Shown here piece by piece: positions 23,916-35,852 of a stretch of 64,000 bases of DNA. Made by a program: the position numbers and the translations under genes. Below the pieces are notes generated by a model that saw only the letters and a program-made list of their open reading frames with translations, made no database searches and was not told the DNA's origin. The first letter of the stretch is position 1. Each line of letters begins with the position of its first letter. Source of the stretch: Helianthus annuus (Eukaryota > Streptophyta > Magnoliopsida > Asterales > Asteraceae); NCBI RefSeq assembly GCF_002127325.2, contig NC_035443.2:119440462-119504461 (forward strand). The letters are read 5' to 3'.

Positions 23916-26225
23916 TGTCACACCCCCAAAATACCACCTAGGGAGTGTCCCTGATAGGCGTGTGATGTGCCAACAATGAGCCACTAATTACATTGAACCC
24001 ATACAAGTTTCTAAATAAAGTTCTCGATCATTAATAAAATACCACCAACAAGTTTAAATGAAAACCAATATGTTCAGCGGAAGCATTAACGAACCCATAG
24101 TTTAAATATTCTCAAAACAAATGTACCAAATCAGTGAACCAATATGTGTATCCAATCAGAGCGACCCATGAACACTCCAGCTACTTCAGACAGCAAGTTC
24201 CAAATCCACGTAATCTAACGACCTGCGAGCATGCAACAAGTGTATCAGACAACGCTGGTGAGTTCATAGTTTTTACCAAAACGTGATTACCAAGTGTTTA
24301 GTTAATCCATTGAAGTTAATTCCGAAAGTAATGTTGATAATATCTCGACACTGAACAAGACGGCTCCTGATGTATGTTTTGCCCTTTCCCCAGTGCTCCT
24401 ATCAAAGCACTGGGCTCGACTGGGTAATTAGTTCACAACCGTCCTCCCCGGTACGGCGTGAGGGTGCCAAACCTAAGTAGCGCTACCAGCTAATACCCGG
24501 CTACCACCCACGATAGCAAAAGATGGGACTTAAGAGATAGAGTGTGAGAATATTATCCAACATCCCAGTTTAACCCAAAAGATTTATCCCTCCCCGGGAT
24601 ACCCACTGACTGTCCCAACCATCGGGACGCATGCTCAAAGTAGTGAACTCACCTTAGATTTGCTTGGTTTGTTTAGTTATATTACCCGTTCCAAGTTGGC
24701 CAACCATACCCTACCGTGGTTACCAAAGACAGTCAGTTACACATGGATCACGGATCCTTCTTACACATCATTCAAGTAACGAACAAGTAATTCACACATC
24801 ACCATACATGTCACCATACATAACATACCAGTTAATCATGCAACTTATCAATTCATTTCCCTCATACAAGTTATAACAGTTTATCATGAAGTCCATAGTC
24901 CATAACACACATCATTTTTATAACATATATCGAGTAGTGCATGTTCACAATTTACGCAACAGTTAACTAATCCGATGCATCAAGTATTCATGTATGTGAC
25001 TACCTAACTGGTCTCTTTACCTGGTTCGGCCCAACCATTATCTATGTGTATGTGCGCGGCCCAGCTCTAGTGTTCGGCCCAACATAGGGTTCGTTACGAG
25101 TGGGCGATCCAGTTTACCATGGTGTTCATTCGTGGCCCAATGTCTATGTGCGGCCCAAACATAGTGTGTGATCATGACTGAAGTGTGCGACTACCATTAG
25201 TGTGCGGTTCCGTAAATGCGTGACCCAATACATTGCGGTCCAATAATAATGCAGTAGTATGCGACTGGCCCAGTTAACCCTTCCCCACAATTTTCGTAAC
25301 CGAAACCCACCACTCGATCAATCCGGTGTACAATTAATCCCCATAACAGTTTCCTTTTCTTTAATTATTAACTACCAACAATTATCAATACACATCTATC
25401 CTTATCTGACTAATTCGTTACCCATCCCTATGCCACAATTTCAATCATGCTTTAACAGTTTTATCTTGACTCATAACCAAATCAAATCAGGCAACATAAT
25501 AATAATTCCAGTAATTATTCATCACAAATTGCTAACACATAATCAAACTCAGCTCGTGGCCCAACACCATTAGAAGGTGTGCGGCCCCAACCAACTGGCC
25601 CATTTTACATGCTTTCATGTGAAGCCCAGATCTTTTCCATTTGTTTCGCAACCCATGATTCTCATTTAATCAGTTCTCAATGTGGTTCGATTAGTAAGAT
25701 ATCTATTAAGAAACAAATAACACTTTTAACCTATCTCCGCCGTTAGTCAAACTGGATCAAACAACTGCTATCATTCTAACAAGTAATCATCACTATTCTA
25801 TTTGTAACTATGATCAGTTAATCACCTTACGTTACTTTCATTATTCATTATCAATCAATTTGTATGAACACTAATCATCAACAACAAAAACCATGTATCG
25901 CTACAACTGGGGAAAGGTCTCCAGTCGCTGATTACCAAACTCAAAGGGAATGTGCTAGGGTTTTGTTTCTTGTATTCATAAAGGTGCATGAAATCATATA
26001 CATATATTAAATAATACTCATCATTCCCTAGATGACAACCTTAATGGAATACACATATAGTTCGATTAAATCAAAGCTACCCACATGGCCGCCATTTTTG
26101 TTCCAGGTTATCTACTTGTCAGACCACCTACCATAAACTATTGGACCCCCTTAAGCTACTGTCATATCATAATCGGTTGTTTGGCATGTGCGAATTTAGT
26201 GGACAACTTAATTTGCTTTCCATAT

Positions 26226-26433
26226 TGATATATAGTATAGTTAGTTACAATAGTTAGTTACAAGTTTAGGGTTGTAATTGTAAAGATAGAATAGTTGAGG
26301 GACTGATGTTGTAAATCTGTAATAACGGTTGTTAGTAGTCGTTATATTCAGTTAGGGCTCTCCCGCCTAGGGTTAGCTTGATTTTGGGAATTCTCTCTCT
26401 CTCTAGATTCTCTCTCTAAATTGAGCGTTATCA
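26226..26433 (+). repeat. Reina-like 5' LTR
   Basis: 208 bp, TGATATATAG to GCGTTATCA, identical to 31121-31328. It contains a tctctctctc/tctctctaa pyrimidine block near its end. Confidence 0.97.
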
Positions 26434-26434
26434 T

Positions 26435-26446
26435 TGGTATCAGAGC
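26435..26446 (+). other. Primer-binding site of the Reina-like element
   Basis: TGGTATCAGAGC, one base after the 5' LTR, complementary to the 3' end of initiator tRNA-Met. Confidence 0.92.
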
Positions 26447-26606
26447 TTGTTCCGATCAAGCTCCGGTGACCTGTTCATCACATCCGTTCAATTCATCTCT
26501 GTGAATCGATCATTGTATCGATTGATTCACCTTCACTTGGGTCCGGTTCGTTTCTGATTCGACGAAATCGATTGTTCCGATTTCAATTTCCGGTAATACT
26601 CTGCTA

Positions 26607-28844
26607 ATGGCGAATACTCGACAACAGGAAATGGAGAAACAGTGGAAAGATAGTCAGTTGGCGATTGGAAAAATGGAGATTATTGTGCAAGATCTTCAAG
26701 CAAATTCTCAATTGATCAGCGAGAATATGCAGACTGTGGCTACAGGTACGGAAGAAAATAAGGTAGCAGTGGTACAAATTCAGTTGCAAATCCAGTCAAT
26801 AATAGACAAATTGACTGCAATAGAGAGCAATAGAGGTTTGGTTGTTAATGGTGGAGGCCAAGAAGCAAGATTAGCAAGGTTGGGTAAGCTGGATTTCCCT
26901 AAGTTTAATGGGGAAGATGTTGAAGGTTGGGTTTACAAATGCAATCATTTCTTCGAAGTGGATCATACACCTGAGAATTTGAAGATGAGGTATGCGGTGG
27001 TGAATCTTGAAGGGAAGGCCTTACAATGGCACCAAGGTTACTTGAAGAGTAACAATTTAACAATTGACACAATCACTTGGGATGAGTATAGAAGATCAGC
27101 AATTGCTAGGTTTTCGATGGATCTTTTGGAAGATCCTATAGAGGAATTGAAGAATCTGCATCAAACGGGCAGCCTTCAAGATTACTGTGACTCCTTTGAT
27201 GCATTACTAAACAAGGTATCAATACCTCAAGATCATGCTGTGAGTCTATTTGTGGGAGGGCTGAAGATGGAAATCAGGTGTTTGGTCAAAGCTTTTAAGC
27301 CAAAAGACTTGAGGGAAGCATATGCTATTTCTAAACAGCAAGAAAATTTACACCATGTTCTGTTTGGGAATCTGCATAACAAACGATTTGCTTCTAGCAG
27401 TTCAAATGTCCCATACAAATCTTTTAATCCACAACTTAAACCACCTTCTGCAATGAATGCCAATGCATTACCATTGCTTCCTAGTCCAAAGCCTGGAAAT
27501 CAATTGCCAGCCAAAACAACTAGAAGATTGACTACCAAAGAGATGGCAGAAAAGAGAGAAAAGGGTGAATGTTTTTGGTGTAATGAAAAATTCACACCAA
27601 GCCACAATTGCAGAAACAAACAATTGTTCAATTTGGAGTTGACTGATGATTTGGAAGAAGAAGAAATGGTTGAGGAAGAAGAATGTATTGAAGACAATCC
27701 TCATATTTCTTTGCATGCCATTACAGGTATTCCCTCATTTTCAACAATGAAAATAACTGGATCTAGGGGTACCAGGAAGTTATTGATCTTAACAGACTCG
27801 GGGTCAACTCATAACTTCATTGACATTAAGTTGATAACCAAGTTAAAGTGCAAGTTACAAAAAGTTAAGCCTATGAAAGTGACTGTAGCTAATGGTAATC
27901 AATTAGAATGTGGGCTGAAATGTAAAGATTTTAAATGGATGATGCAAGGGGTATGGTTTGTAGCTGATGTCTTAGTACTGCCCTTAGAAAATTATGATAT
28001 GGTGCTGGGAGTTCAGTGGTTGGCAACCTTGGGAGATATAGTTTGGAACTTCACTGATCTTACCATGAAGTTTAAGGTTGATGAGAAGGAATATGTGTTA
28101 AAAGGGACTGAAAATAACAAAGTGAAGGTGTGTTCAAGTGATAGAATGGCTACTATGTTGAACAGCCTAACAGGGGTAGTACAGTCACAAGTCTTTGCAT
28201 TACAACTATCTCAAATGGAAGGCCAACCATCATTTGGATCCAATGTGTCTGAGACAGTGGGTGATGAGAACTTACAAGCTGTCATAAGGGAGTATGATGA
28301 TGTTTTTCAAATACCAAAGTCTTTACCACCTCAAAGATCATGTGACCATCAGATTACACTGGTCAATGAAGGAAAACCAATCAACCTGAGATCTTATCGA
28401 TATCAAGCTTTGCAAAAGGATGTAATAGAGAAGATGACACAGGAATTGCTGGACAGTGGGGTGATAAGGAGCAGCAAGAGTTCATTTGCAGCACCTGTGG
28501 TCTTAGTTAAGAAGAAGGATGGTACATGGAGGATGTGTGTAGATTACAGGCAGTTAAATGAGGCCACCATAAAGAACAGGTTTCCTATCCCATTAATTGA
28601 TGAATTGTTAGAGGAGTTAGGGGGGGCAACAGTCTTTTCAAAGCTGGATTTGAGATCTGGCTATCATCAGGTCCGAATGTTTGAGCCTGATATTCATAAG
28701 ACAGCTTTTCGAACTCATCAAGGCCTGTTCGAATTTTTGGTTATGCCCTTCGGGCTAACCAATGCTCCAGCTACCTTCCAGGCATTAATGAACCAGACTT
28801 TTAAAGATTTTTTTGAGGAAATTTGTGTTGGTTTTCTTCGATGA
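26607..28844 (+). pseudogene. Reina-like gag-protease-RT, first frame (ends early)
   Basis: 745 codons from ATG ([15 protein letters not shown]), the first ATG after the primer site. Gag occupies about residues 1-350, with WHQGYLKS and a CX2CX7HXC knuckle ([14 protein letters not shown]) near residue 320, the form seen in several chromoviruses. Protease shows [12 protein letters not shown] near residue 396. Reverse transcriptase begins near residue 590, with [20 protein letters not shown] and [19 protein letters not shown]. The frame runs out just before the catalytic aspartates. A run of seven Ts (28808-28814) is one base too long, and the reading frame continues one base further on from 28813. 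The product as encoded would lack the polymerase active site. Confidence 0.92.
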
Positions 28845-31068
28845 CATTCTAGTCTACAGTAAGACTATGGAGCAACATGTTACTCATTTGAATCAGGTCT
28901 TGAGCACTTTAAGGAATCACCAATTGTTTGCGAAGAAATCAAAGTGCAGTTTTGGGGGTACGAAGGTTGAATATCTGGGCCATGTTATCACTGCGGCAGG
29001 GGTGTCCACTGACCCATCAAAGATAGAATCTGTATCTCAGTGGCCTATTCCTACCAATGTTAAACAATTAAGAGGGTTTTTGGGCTTAACAGGTTACTAT
29101 CGAAGGTTTATATGTTCTTATGGGGTCATAGCAAAGCCCTTGACTGATTTGTTGAGAAAGGATTCTTTTCTTTGGTCTGAGGCAGCTCAGTCTTCTTTTG
29201 ATCAGCTGAAATTTGCTCTGAGTAATGCTCCAGTCTTAGCTTTGCCTGACTTACATCAGCCCTTTATTGTAGAAACTGATGCTTCTTCGAAGGGTATTGG
29301 GGCAGTTTTAATGCAGAACCACCATCCATTAGCATTTATCAGCAAATCACTATCTCCTAAACAGCAAGCTTTGTCTGTATATGATAAGGAGTTATTGGCC
29401 ATTCTGTTTGCAGTCAAGCAATGGCATTATTACTTGATCTCGAATCATTTCATCATTAAGACTGATCAAAGAAGTCTCAAGTATTTGATTGATCAGAAGA
29501 TTACAACTCCTCTTCAGCATTCTTGGATGATCAAACTGATGCATTATGACTTTGAAATACAGTATAAAAAAGGAGTAGAAAATGTGGCTGCTGATGCTTT
29601 GTCAAGGGTTCAAGGTTCTTCCTTATATGCTCTTTCTATTTCTTCTTTTGAGCCATTATTGTTGGGTCGAATTAAGTCTTCATGGGAAAGTGATGTTGTC
29701 TTGAAAGACACTATTGCTAAACTCCAACAAGGGGTACAAATGGGACATTTCAGTTGGGACCAAGGCTTATTAAAGAGGAAGGGTAAATTGGTGGTTGGAA
29801 ATGATGTTCAATTAAGGAAAGATATCATAGTACATTGTCATGATTCCACTGTGGGTGGTCATTCAGGGTATCATGCTACACTTCAGCGATTGAAAGGCTT
29901 CTTTTATTGGAAAGGGCAATCTAAGGCAGTTAGGGAATGGGTTAGAGCCTGCAGTGTATGTCAACAGGCTAAATATGAGACAGTAGCTTCTCCTGGGCTA
30001 ATTCAACCTCTGCCTATTCCTACTTGCATTTTTTCTGACATTAGTATGGACTTCATCACAGGATTACCTAAGTCCAAAGGTAAAAATGTGATCTTTGTGG
30101 TTGTTGATAGACTTACGAAATATGCTCACTTTGTGAGTATGACACAGCCAATTTCTGCAAGTTCAGTGGCCAAAGCTTTTATTGACAATGTTTATAAACT
30201 TCATGGGTGGCCTACTACTATTGTATCGGATCGAGACTCCATATTTCTCAGCAATTTTTGGCAAGAGTTCACTAGACTACAAGGTATTGCTGTCCAAATG
30301 TCCACTGCATACCACCCACAAACTGATGGGCAAACAGAGGTGGTTAATAGGTGTTTGGAGACTTATATCCGGTGTATGGTTTTGCATTATGCTGATTCAT
30401 GGGCAAACTGGTTATCGTTGGCTGAATGGTGGTATAACACCAATTATCATACTTCAATCAAGACCACACCTTTTCAAGCTCTGTATGGGATTCCTCCTCC
30501 TATTCATGTGCCTTATGTGCATCGAGATACTAAAGTGGCCAGTTTAGATGAGGAAATGTGTTCACGAGAAGAAGCAATTAAAATTTTGAGGAGTACATTG
30601 GCTATGGCACAAAACAGACTCAGACAACAAGCTAATAAACATAGAACGGATAGACAGTTTCAGGAGGGGTCTTGGGTGTATCTGAAGTTAAGGCCATACA
30701 TACAGACGTCTTTAAGGGGAGCTGGGTACAATAAGTTCTCTCCGAAGTATTATGGACCGTTTTTAGTTGTGGGAAAAATAGGCGAGGTTGCTTACAAATT
30801 GGATTTGCCACCTGAATCCCAGCTGCATCCTGTGTTTCACGTTTCTTTGTTGAAGGCTGCTAGTGGTCCTCCAGTACAAGTGACACCTATTCCTCAAGTT
30901 CCCAGATTTACCCTTCAGCCTGCTAAGGTTTTGGATCAACGAGTGATCAGAATGGGCAACAAGGCAGTGTCACAAGTTTTGGTGCAGTGGGTGGGTCAAA
31001 CATTGGCGGATGCAACGTGGGAGATCAAGCATGATTTTCAGCTCCGATTTCCAGCTTTCCAGTTGTGA
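28813..31068 (+). pseudogene. Reina-like RT end, RNase H, integrase, chromodomain (second frame)
   Basis: A 750-codon open frame overlaps the first by 32 bases in the +1 frame and has no ATG of its own at the join. It starts at the catalytic FFDDILVYS. It then shows SKCSFGGTKVEYLGHVI; RNase H (ETDASSKGIGAVLMQ, KTDQRSLKYLIDQ, ENVAADALSR); the integrase zinc region (HDSTVGGHSGYH with CSVCQQAKYE); the core ([35 protein letters not shown]); the FSPKYYGPFLVVGKIGEVAY block; and a C-terminal chromodomain-like VLVQWVGQTLADATWE. No other lesion is visible. It is the downstream part of the same polyprotein as 26607-28844. Confidence 0.93.
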
Positions 31069-31108
31069 TGAATGGGCTTGGTGTCCTTGTGGACAAGGAT
31101 TTTTCATA

Positions 31109-31120
31109 TGGGAGGGGTAT
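31109..31120 (+). other. Polypurine tract of the Reina-like element
   Basis: Reads tgggaggggtat directly before the 3' LTR, 41 bases past the stop codon. Confidence 0.8.
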
Positions 31121-31328
31121 TGATATATAGTATAGTTAGTTACAATAGTTAGTTACAAGTTTAGGGTTGTAATTGTAAAGATAGAATAGTTGAGGGACTG
31201 ATGTTGTAAATCTGTAATAACGGTTGTTAGTAGTCGTTATATTCAGTTAGGGCTCTCCCGCCTAGGGTTAGCTTGATTTTGGGAATTCTCTCTCTCTCTA
31301 GATTCTCTCTCTAAATTGAGCGTTATCA
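31121..31328 (+). repeat. Reina-like 3' LTR
   Basis: Identical to 26226-26433 over all 208 bases. The right CATAT target copy follows at 31329-31333. Confidence 0.97.
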
Positions 31329-32038
31329 CATATTTTCGATTAATCATGGTTGGCAGCTTAATAGAATGTTAATCAATTATTCAATTCAAACAATAAATCA
31401 ATCATTCCACTTTGATTCATGCTCATGTAAATCTAACCAAGTAGCAACATCAAATACCAGTTATGCGAAGATCAGGAACATCAACATAAACTTCCATGAT
31501 TATTCATACAATTCTATTTACAAGTTCACACATAGTCTTGACCATATAACAGATTTATAACAAGTGTTTTATACTAACCGCGAGACAGTAGAGGGGTGCT
31601 AGAACGAGAAGTAGCACACTTCGAACGAGGAGAAGGGCTTCGACCCACAGGCTGCCGTCAAGTAGGGAGAGAGAATGCAGTTCTAGGGTTTTCTTTCTAA
31701 GTGCAGGATGAAAGATGCATGGGAACCGTGTACTATCTTTTGTGGTCACACAAGTGGGCCGAACCCACTTGGGTTCTGTTCGGACAGGGATTCAAGGAGT
31801 TGGGCCGAGGGTGCAAAAAGGGGATGGGGTGTACAAGTGTGCGAGTGATGTAAGCCCTATGAAATGTGCGGTTCGGTTTTCATAAACGAGACCCTCAAAC
31901 TTCCACATTCACTCGAATGCAAAATAATAAGTTAATATAATCATACGCCGAACCATTAATACATTGAAACGTGAGAAGAAACAATACGAAGCTACGAGTC
32001 ATAAGGTTAACCTTGAAAGTTCAGGTTGTCACATTGTT

Positions 32039-33465
32039 CACTAATTGGGTTTGTTTGATGTGAATCCTGAATTTGCTCCCCCTCAGAATCTGAATCTCCA
32101 TGATATCAACATATTCTCAGATTCTTGATTCTCATTCTATTCCGTCTGATTATCATGAGCAACTTCATTTTGTTGGACATCATCATGTTCACCAGCATTG
32201 CTTGGACCTGCTTCATCGTCATTTGAAGTTTGTCGTGGTCGCATTGAATACTCAGCTGGGAACCTTTCCTGTGAAGACTCATACTCCCTCAGAATATCTA
32301 ACTCATCAAAGAAATCTTCTTCTTCTTCTTGTTCTTCCATTACGTCAAACGAATCCCACAAAGTGTCATAATGATAACGCCATGAATCTCCAGGATTCTG
32401 CGGCGGCATTGTATGACCTTGACATTCAACATTTGGAGCTTCAATAATCCGCTTCTCACTTGGAAGGAAGACACGTCATAGAGGACTTGCATAACCAATG
32501 GATATTCCCTCAACACTCTTCGGACCAAACTTTCCAAAAGGTTCTAGAACAGTACAGGGTGACCCGAACGGTCCAAATACTTCAGATTAGGTTTGCGGTT
32601 ATTAATTAACTCAAAGCACGTTTTGTTGAATTTCTTGATAGTGAGAACTCTGTTGAGCGTATAGCATGCAGCTGAAACAGCTTCTGCCCAAAAATTTATT
32701 TGAATCTGCGAGCATTGTTCTAGCCGTCTCAATTAGTGTCCTGTTTTTGCGTTCTGCGACTCCATTCTGCTGCGGAGTATACGGAGCACTAAACTCATGC
32801 AATATACCTCTTTTATCACAAAATTCTTCCATCTTGCTATTCTTGAATTCAGTACCATTATCACTTCTGATTCTTTTTATACGCCTTTGGTACAGATTTT
32901 CAATCTTCTTGAACAACGCCATCAAACTGTCATATGTTTCATCTTTCGACTTTAAAAACGATACCCACGAAAATCTGGAATAATCATCAGTAACCACAAG
33001 ACAGTAGTAATCTCCTGTAATACTTTTGACATTCATAGGACCAAATAAATCCATGTGAAGTCTCTCCAGAGGTCTGGATACTGAATTGACTTGCTTTTTA
33101 GGATGTGACTTTTTCTTCTGCTTGCCTTTAATGCAGCTAATGCACTCCCCTTCCAGATGAAAACCTTTCACATGAACACCCAAAACTAAATCGTTATGCA
33201 CCAGATGATTCATTTTTCGTAGGTGAATATGACCCATTTTCCGGTGCCACAATCTTGATTCTTTCTCCGTTGCTCTGGACACAAAACAATGAGCCTGACC
33301 CGTGGTTGTAGTAGCTACGCTCATATCTAACACGTACAAATCATTGACTCTTGGTGCCCTCATGATAATCCATTCCTCAGGGATAACAAATCCTGGCTTC
33401 AAGATCAAACATTCTTTGTCAGTGAAGTGAGTGGTATATATCCTGTCACATATCCGCGAGATACT
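32039..33465 (-). pseudogene. Copia integrase and integrase-RT linker (broken)
   Basis: The minus strand from the Tekay-2 target site shows the integrase zinc region (LWHRKMGHIHLRKMNHLV with CISCIKGKQ) and the catalytic core (LHMDLFGPMNVKSI, RIKRIRSDNGTEF, YTPQQNGVAERKNRTLIE). A frameshift near 32710 moves to INFWAEAVSAACYTLNRVL. Further shifts near 32545 and an acidic linker (32137-32409, EEQEEEEDFFDELDI) follow before the fragment meets the TTGTT duplication at 32034. The residues D, D and E of the integrase triad are visible, but the frame is broken at least three times. Confidence 0.92.
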
Positions 33466-33470
33466 CAGCA

Positions 33471-35760
33471 GTGTCACACCCCCAAAATCCACATGCGGAA
33501 CACCACCGCTTGGAGGCGTGACTGACCAGGATCCAGCCACCAATTATACTGAGCATTGAATTAATAGTAGGAATATATAATATCCAAAGTAGTTAGCAAC
33601 ATCATAGTTTAAGTTCGATGATTAGTTTAACAAAACAGCGGAAGCATAAACCAAGGTAGTTTTAAAGATAGTTCTTAGTTCAAGATAGTTAAACCCAACA
33701 CACGGGTTTTGACGAACACTACACATCCCCCAAGCCGCAGCTCCTGAGTCACGGGTTGCCTGCAAAGCATGCAGAAAGGGGTCAACAATAATGCTGAGTG
33801 AGTTCACTAGTTGTCCAGTCTTAGGTTACCAAAAAAAACTTAAGTTGTTTAGATAAAGCATTTATAATCACGTTGTGGGGAGCTACCCCATCTGTAAGCT
33901 CACTAAACTGTAGATACCGAAACTGTTGACGGAATGATATCGTGCCCCGAGTCAATGTCTATCGTCATTGACCATGTTGCAAGGTCTACTAGTTCACGCC
34001 CGATTCCCCCGGTCACGGTGTGAGGTTGTCAAACCTAATAGCGCTATCAACTAATAACCCGTTCGCCCCCGGCGATTAATCGGTATTGTAAGCAGGGACT
34101 TAAGTGATAGAGTTTCGTTTAGCATGGCTAGTTGTGATTTATAAATAATATCCAAACGTATCTCCCCCGGAGATAGTAATTACCCATTCTGTTTTCCCCC
34201 GGAGTAATGGGTCAAAAGTGTTTTTCCCAAAGTTGGTAGTTTGTTCGTGTCCCTCCGCGGGACGCATGCTTTTAGTGTGTGAACTCACCTTGGGTTGCTC
34301 GGCAGATTAGGTTACTTGTCAAACACGTTGGTCACCACGTCCTAACATGGTTACCGGTATAGGTCAGGTTTGGTGTACAAGCATTCACGTAAAAACTTAC
34401 ACATAACTAACACGTATCATGCATATAAGTAAACAGTGGGTTATTGGGCCGGCCCTAACATTCACACATTCACACAGCACTTCAGCAACACATAGTCCAG
34501 TTAACAGATAGCCCATATTAACACATTCTGGCCCAATAACCAAAGTGGACAGCCCAGTCGCAACCAGGTGGTCTCGAGTCGCAACCAGGAGGTCTCGGCT
34601 TGTCATGCTGTGGTTGCGAGTCGCAACTGTGTGGTCTCGAGTTGTCACGCTGTGGTTGCGAGTCGCAACCGTCGTAGTCTCGAGTCGCAACCGTTGCAGT
34701 TTCGAGTTGTCACGCTATGGTTGCGAGTCGCAACCGTGTGGTTGCGAGTCGTAATGCTGTCCTTTTCACGTTCACGTGCAGATTCAGATACATCAGTCCA
34801 ATTTGTACTATGTAATCAGGCCCAAATCAAGTAATAGCCAATAAGGTTTCACTAACACTTTTCCTAATCTGACCATTAGTAACATAGATCAAACATTGCC
34901 CTTTTTGAATCTTCAAACCATATTCAACAAGTTCATCCTATATTCATAAATTTCTAGGGTTTTCATCTTATCATAACATACATTTTTATGAACCAAAACT
35001 TACATATTTTAACAAGATCATCATGCAAGAACAAGAAAACATACATTTTGTAACATCAAGCATGAATTTGGTTGATTTATCATTCCTAAAACATCATTCT
35101 TTAGCCATTTTGAATCATGTTATCAAATGTTATCACATAATGATTTACACACATCATTAAACCCACAAATCACTTCAAAGATCATGCATAACATTTCTAA
35201 CCCTCATCTTTCTAGCATTCAAAGTAGGCATCATAGTTCTTATAACATACATTAATCTTATACACATAAAGATAACACTAACCGGTTATGAAAGGAGCCG
35301 AAACAAAGGAAAGGAACCGAGAAAATGAAGTGTCCGAGTGATGAAGATCTTGTCCAAGATTTCTTGACCGAGATTCCTTGTGAGATCCGAGCTTGAACCG
35401 AAAGTTTGGAAGAGAATGGGATGTTGTTGAGGGTTTTCTAGGAAAAGAGAATAGAAGGAGTGTGTTTGTGTGTTTGTGTAAAATGAAGGAAAGTGGGGAA
35501 GGTTGGGATTTTATACAAGGTTCAACAATAGACTAAGGGGTTTCGGCCCAAACCGGTTACGGCCCAAGAGGCCCACTCGAAACCGAGTGGCCCACTCGCA
35601 ACCGAGTGGTTGCGAGTCATGGTCTCGACTCACATACATATATATATATAATACATACGTACAACACATATCATGCACAAAAGATCACGTTTTCATTTAA
35701 TAACATATATATACACAAAAATATTACAAGGTGTTCGTTCGGAAAACCTAGAGTGTCACA
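33471..35760 (-). repeat. Tekay-2 3' LTR
   Basis: Starts TGTCACACCCCCC and ends CTAGAGTGTCACA on the plus strand. A TATAAAAT box lies on the minus strand at 35508-35515. Two arrays of GGTTGCGAGTCGCAACC-type palindromes lie at about 34556-34760 and 35572-35625. Partner of 40743-43033. Confidence 0.95.
34556..34765. repeat. Array of GGTTGCGAGTCGCAACC palindromes in the Tekay-2 LTR
   Basis: About ten copies of gtcgcaacc or ggttgcgag, spaced roughly 20-30 bases apart and often joined head to head into a palindrome around GAGTC, alternate with gtctcgagt. The same array is at 41828-42037 in the other LTR. In minus-strand sense it lies downstream of the TATA box, so it would be in the transcript. 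Confidence 0.85.
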
Positions 35761-35852
35761 TTATCCCCAAGTTTTAAGAACTTTCGTCCCGAAAATTAAG
35801 GCAGCCACTGTCAAGCTAGAGTGTTTCAGCGGGGTGTCACATCATCCCCCCG
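35761..35852 (-). other. Doubled polypurine/LTR-start junction of Tekay-2
   Basis: On the minus strand, after the gag-pol stop at 35853, comes a block TTTCGGGACGAAAT...AACGGGGGGATGA followed by TGTGACACCCCGC (about 35835-35885). A second copy of the same plan follows: TTTTCGGGACGAAAG...ACTTGGGGATAA, then the real LTR start TGTGACACTCTAGG at 35760. The outer one adjoins the LTR and is the functional polypurine tract. The inner one looks like the tract and first bases of another family's LTR. Confidence 0.75.

Larger units (their letters stand above)
26226..31328 (+). mobile_element. Reina-like Ty3/Gypsy chromovirus, very recent insertion
   Basis: Two 208-bp LTRs (26226-26433 and 31121-31328) are identical by direct reading. 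They are flanked by CATAT (26221-26225 and 31329-31333). The element is 5.1 kb with a tRNA-iMet primer site, gag, protease, reverse transcriptase, RNase H, integrase and a chromodomain-like end. Short LTRs and compact size fit the Reina group of chromoviruses. It is the only element of the nest on the plus strand. One frameshift in the reverse transcriptase separates two long overlapping frames. Confidence 0.93.
23916..32033 (-). mobile_element. Solo Gypsy LTR (3.0 kb) interrupted by a Reina-like element
   Basis: Starts TGTCACACCCCCAAAATA and ends GGTTGTCACA, flanked by TTGTT at 23911-23915 and 32034-32038. Without the inner element at 26226-31328 and one CATAT copy it is about 3.0 kb. It has no primer site, no coding region and no second LTR, and the target duplication is intact. 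This is the expected product of recombination between the two LTRs of one element. Its start and some inner blocks (gtgagg...gccaaacctaa, tagcgctacc) are shared with the Tekay-2 LTR, so it is a related chromovirus LTR in minus orientation. No promoter was assigned. Confidence 0.88.

Noticed and set aside
34397..34834. ORFs with ATRNHSVTTRDHTVATRNH-like repeats on either strand
   Set aside because: Translations of the palindromic GAGTCGCAACC array. Both strands and all frames give repeats; not a protein.
34885..35300. Possible host gene 5' region in AT-rich DNA
   Set aside because: Present identically in both Tekay-2 LTRs, so it is element DNA.
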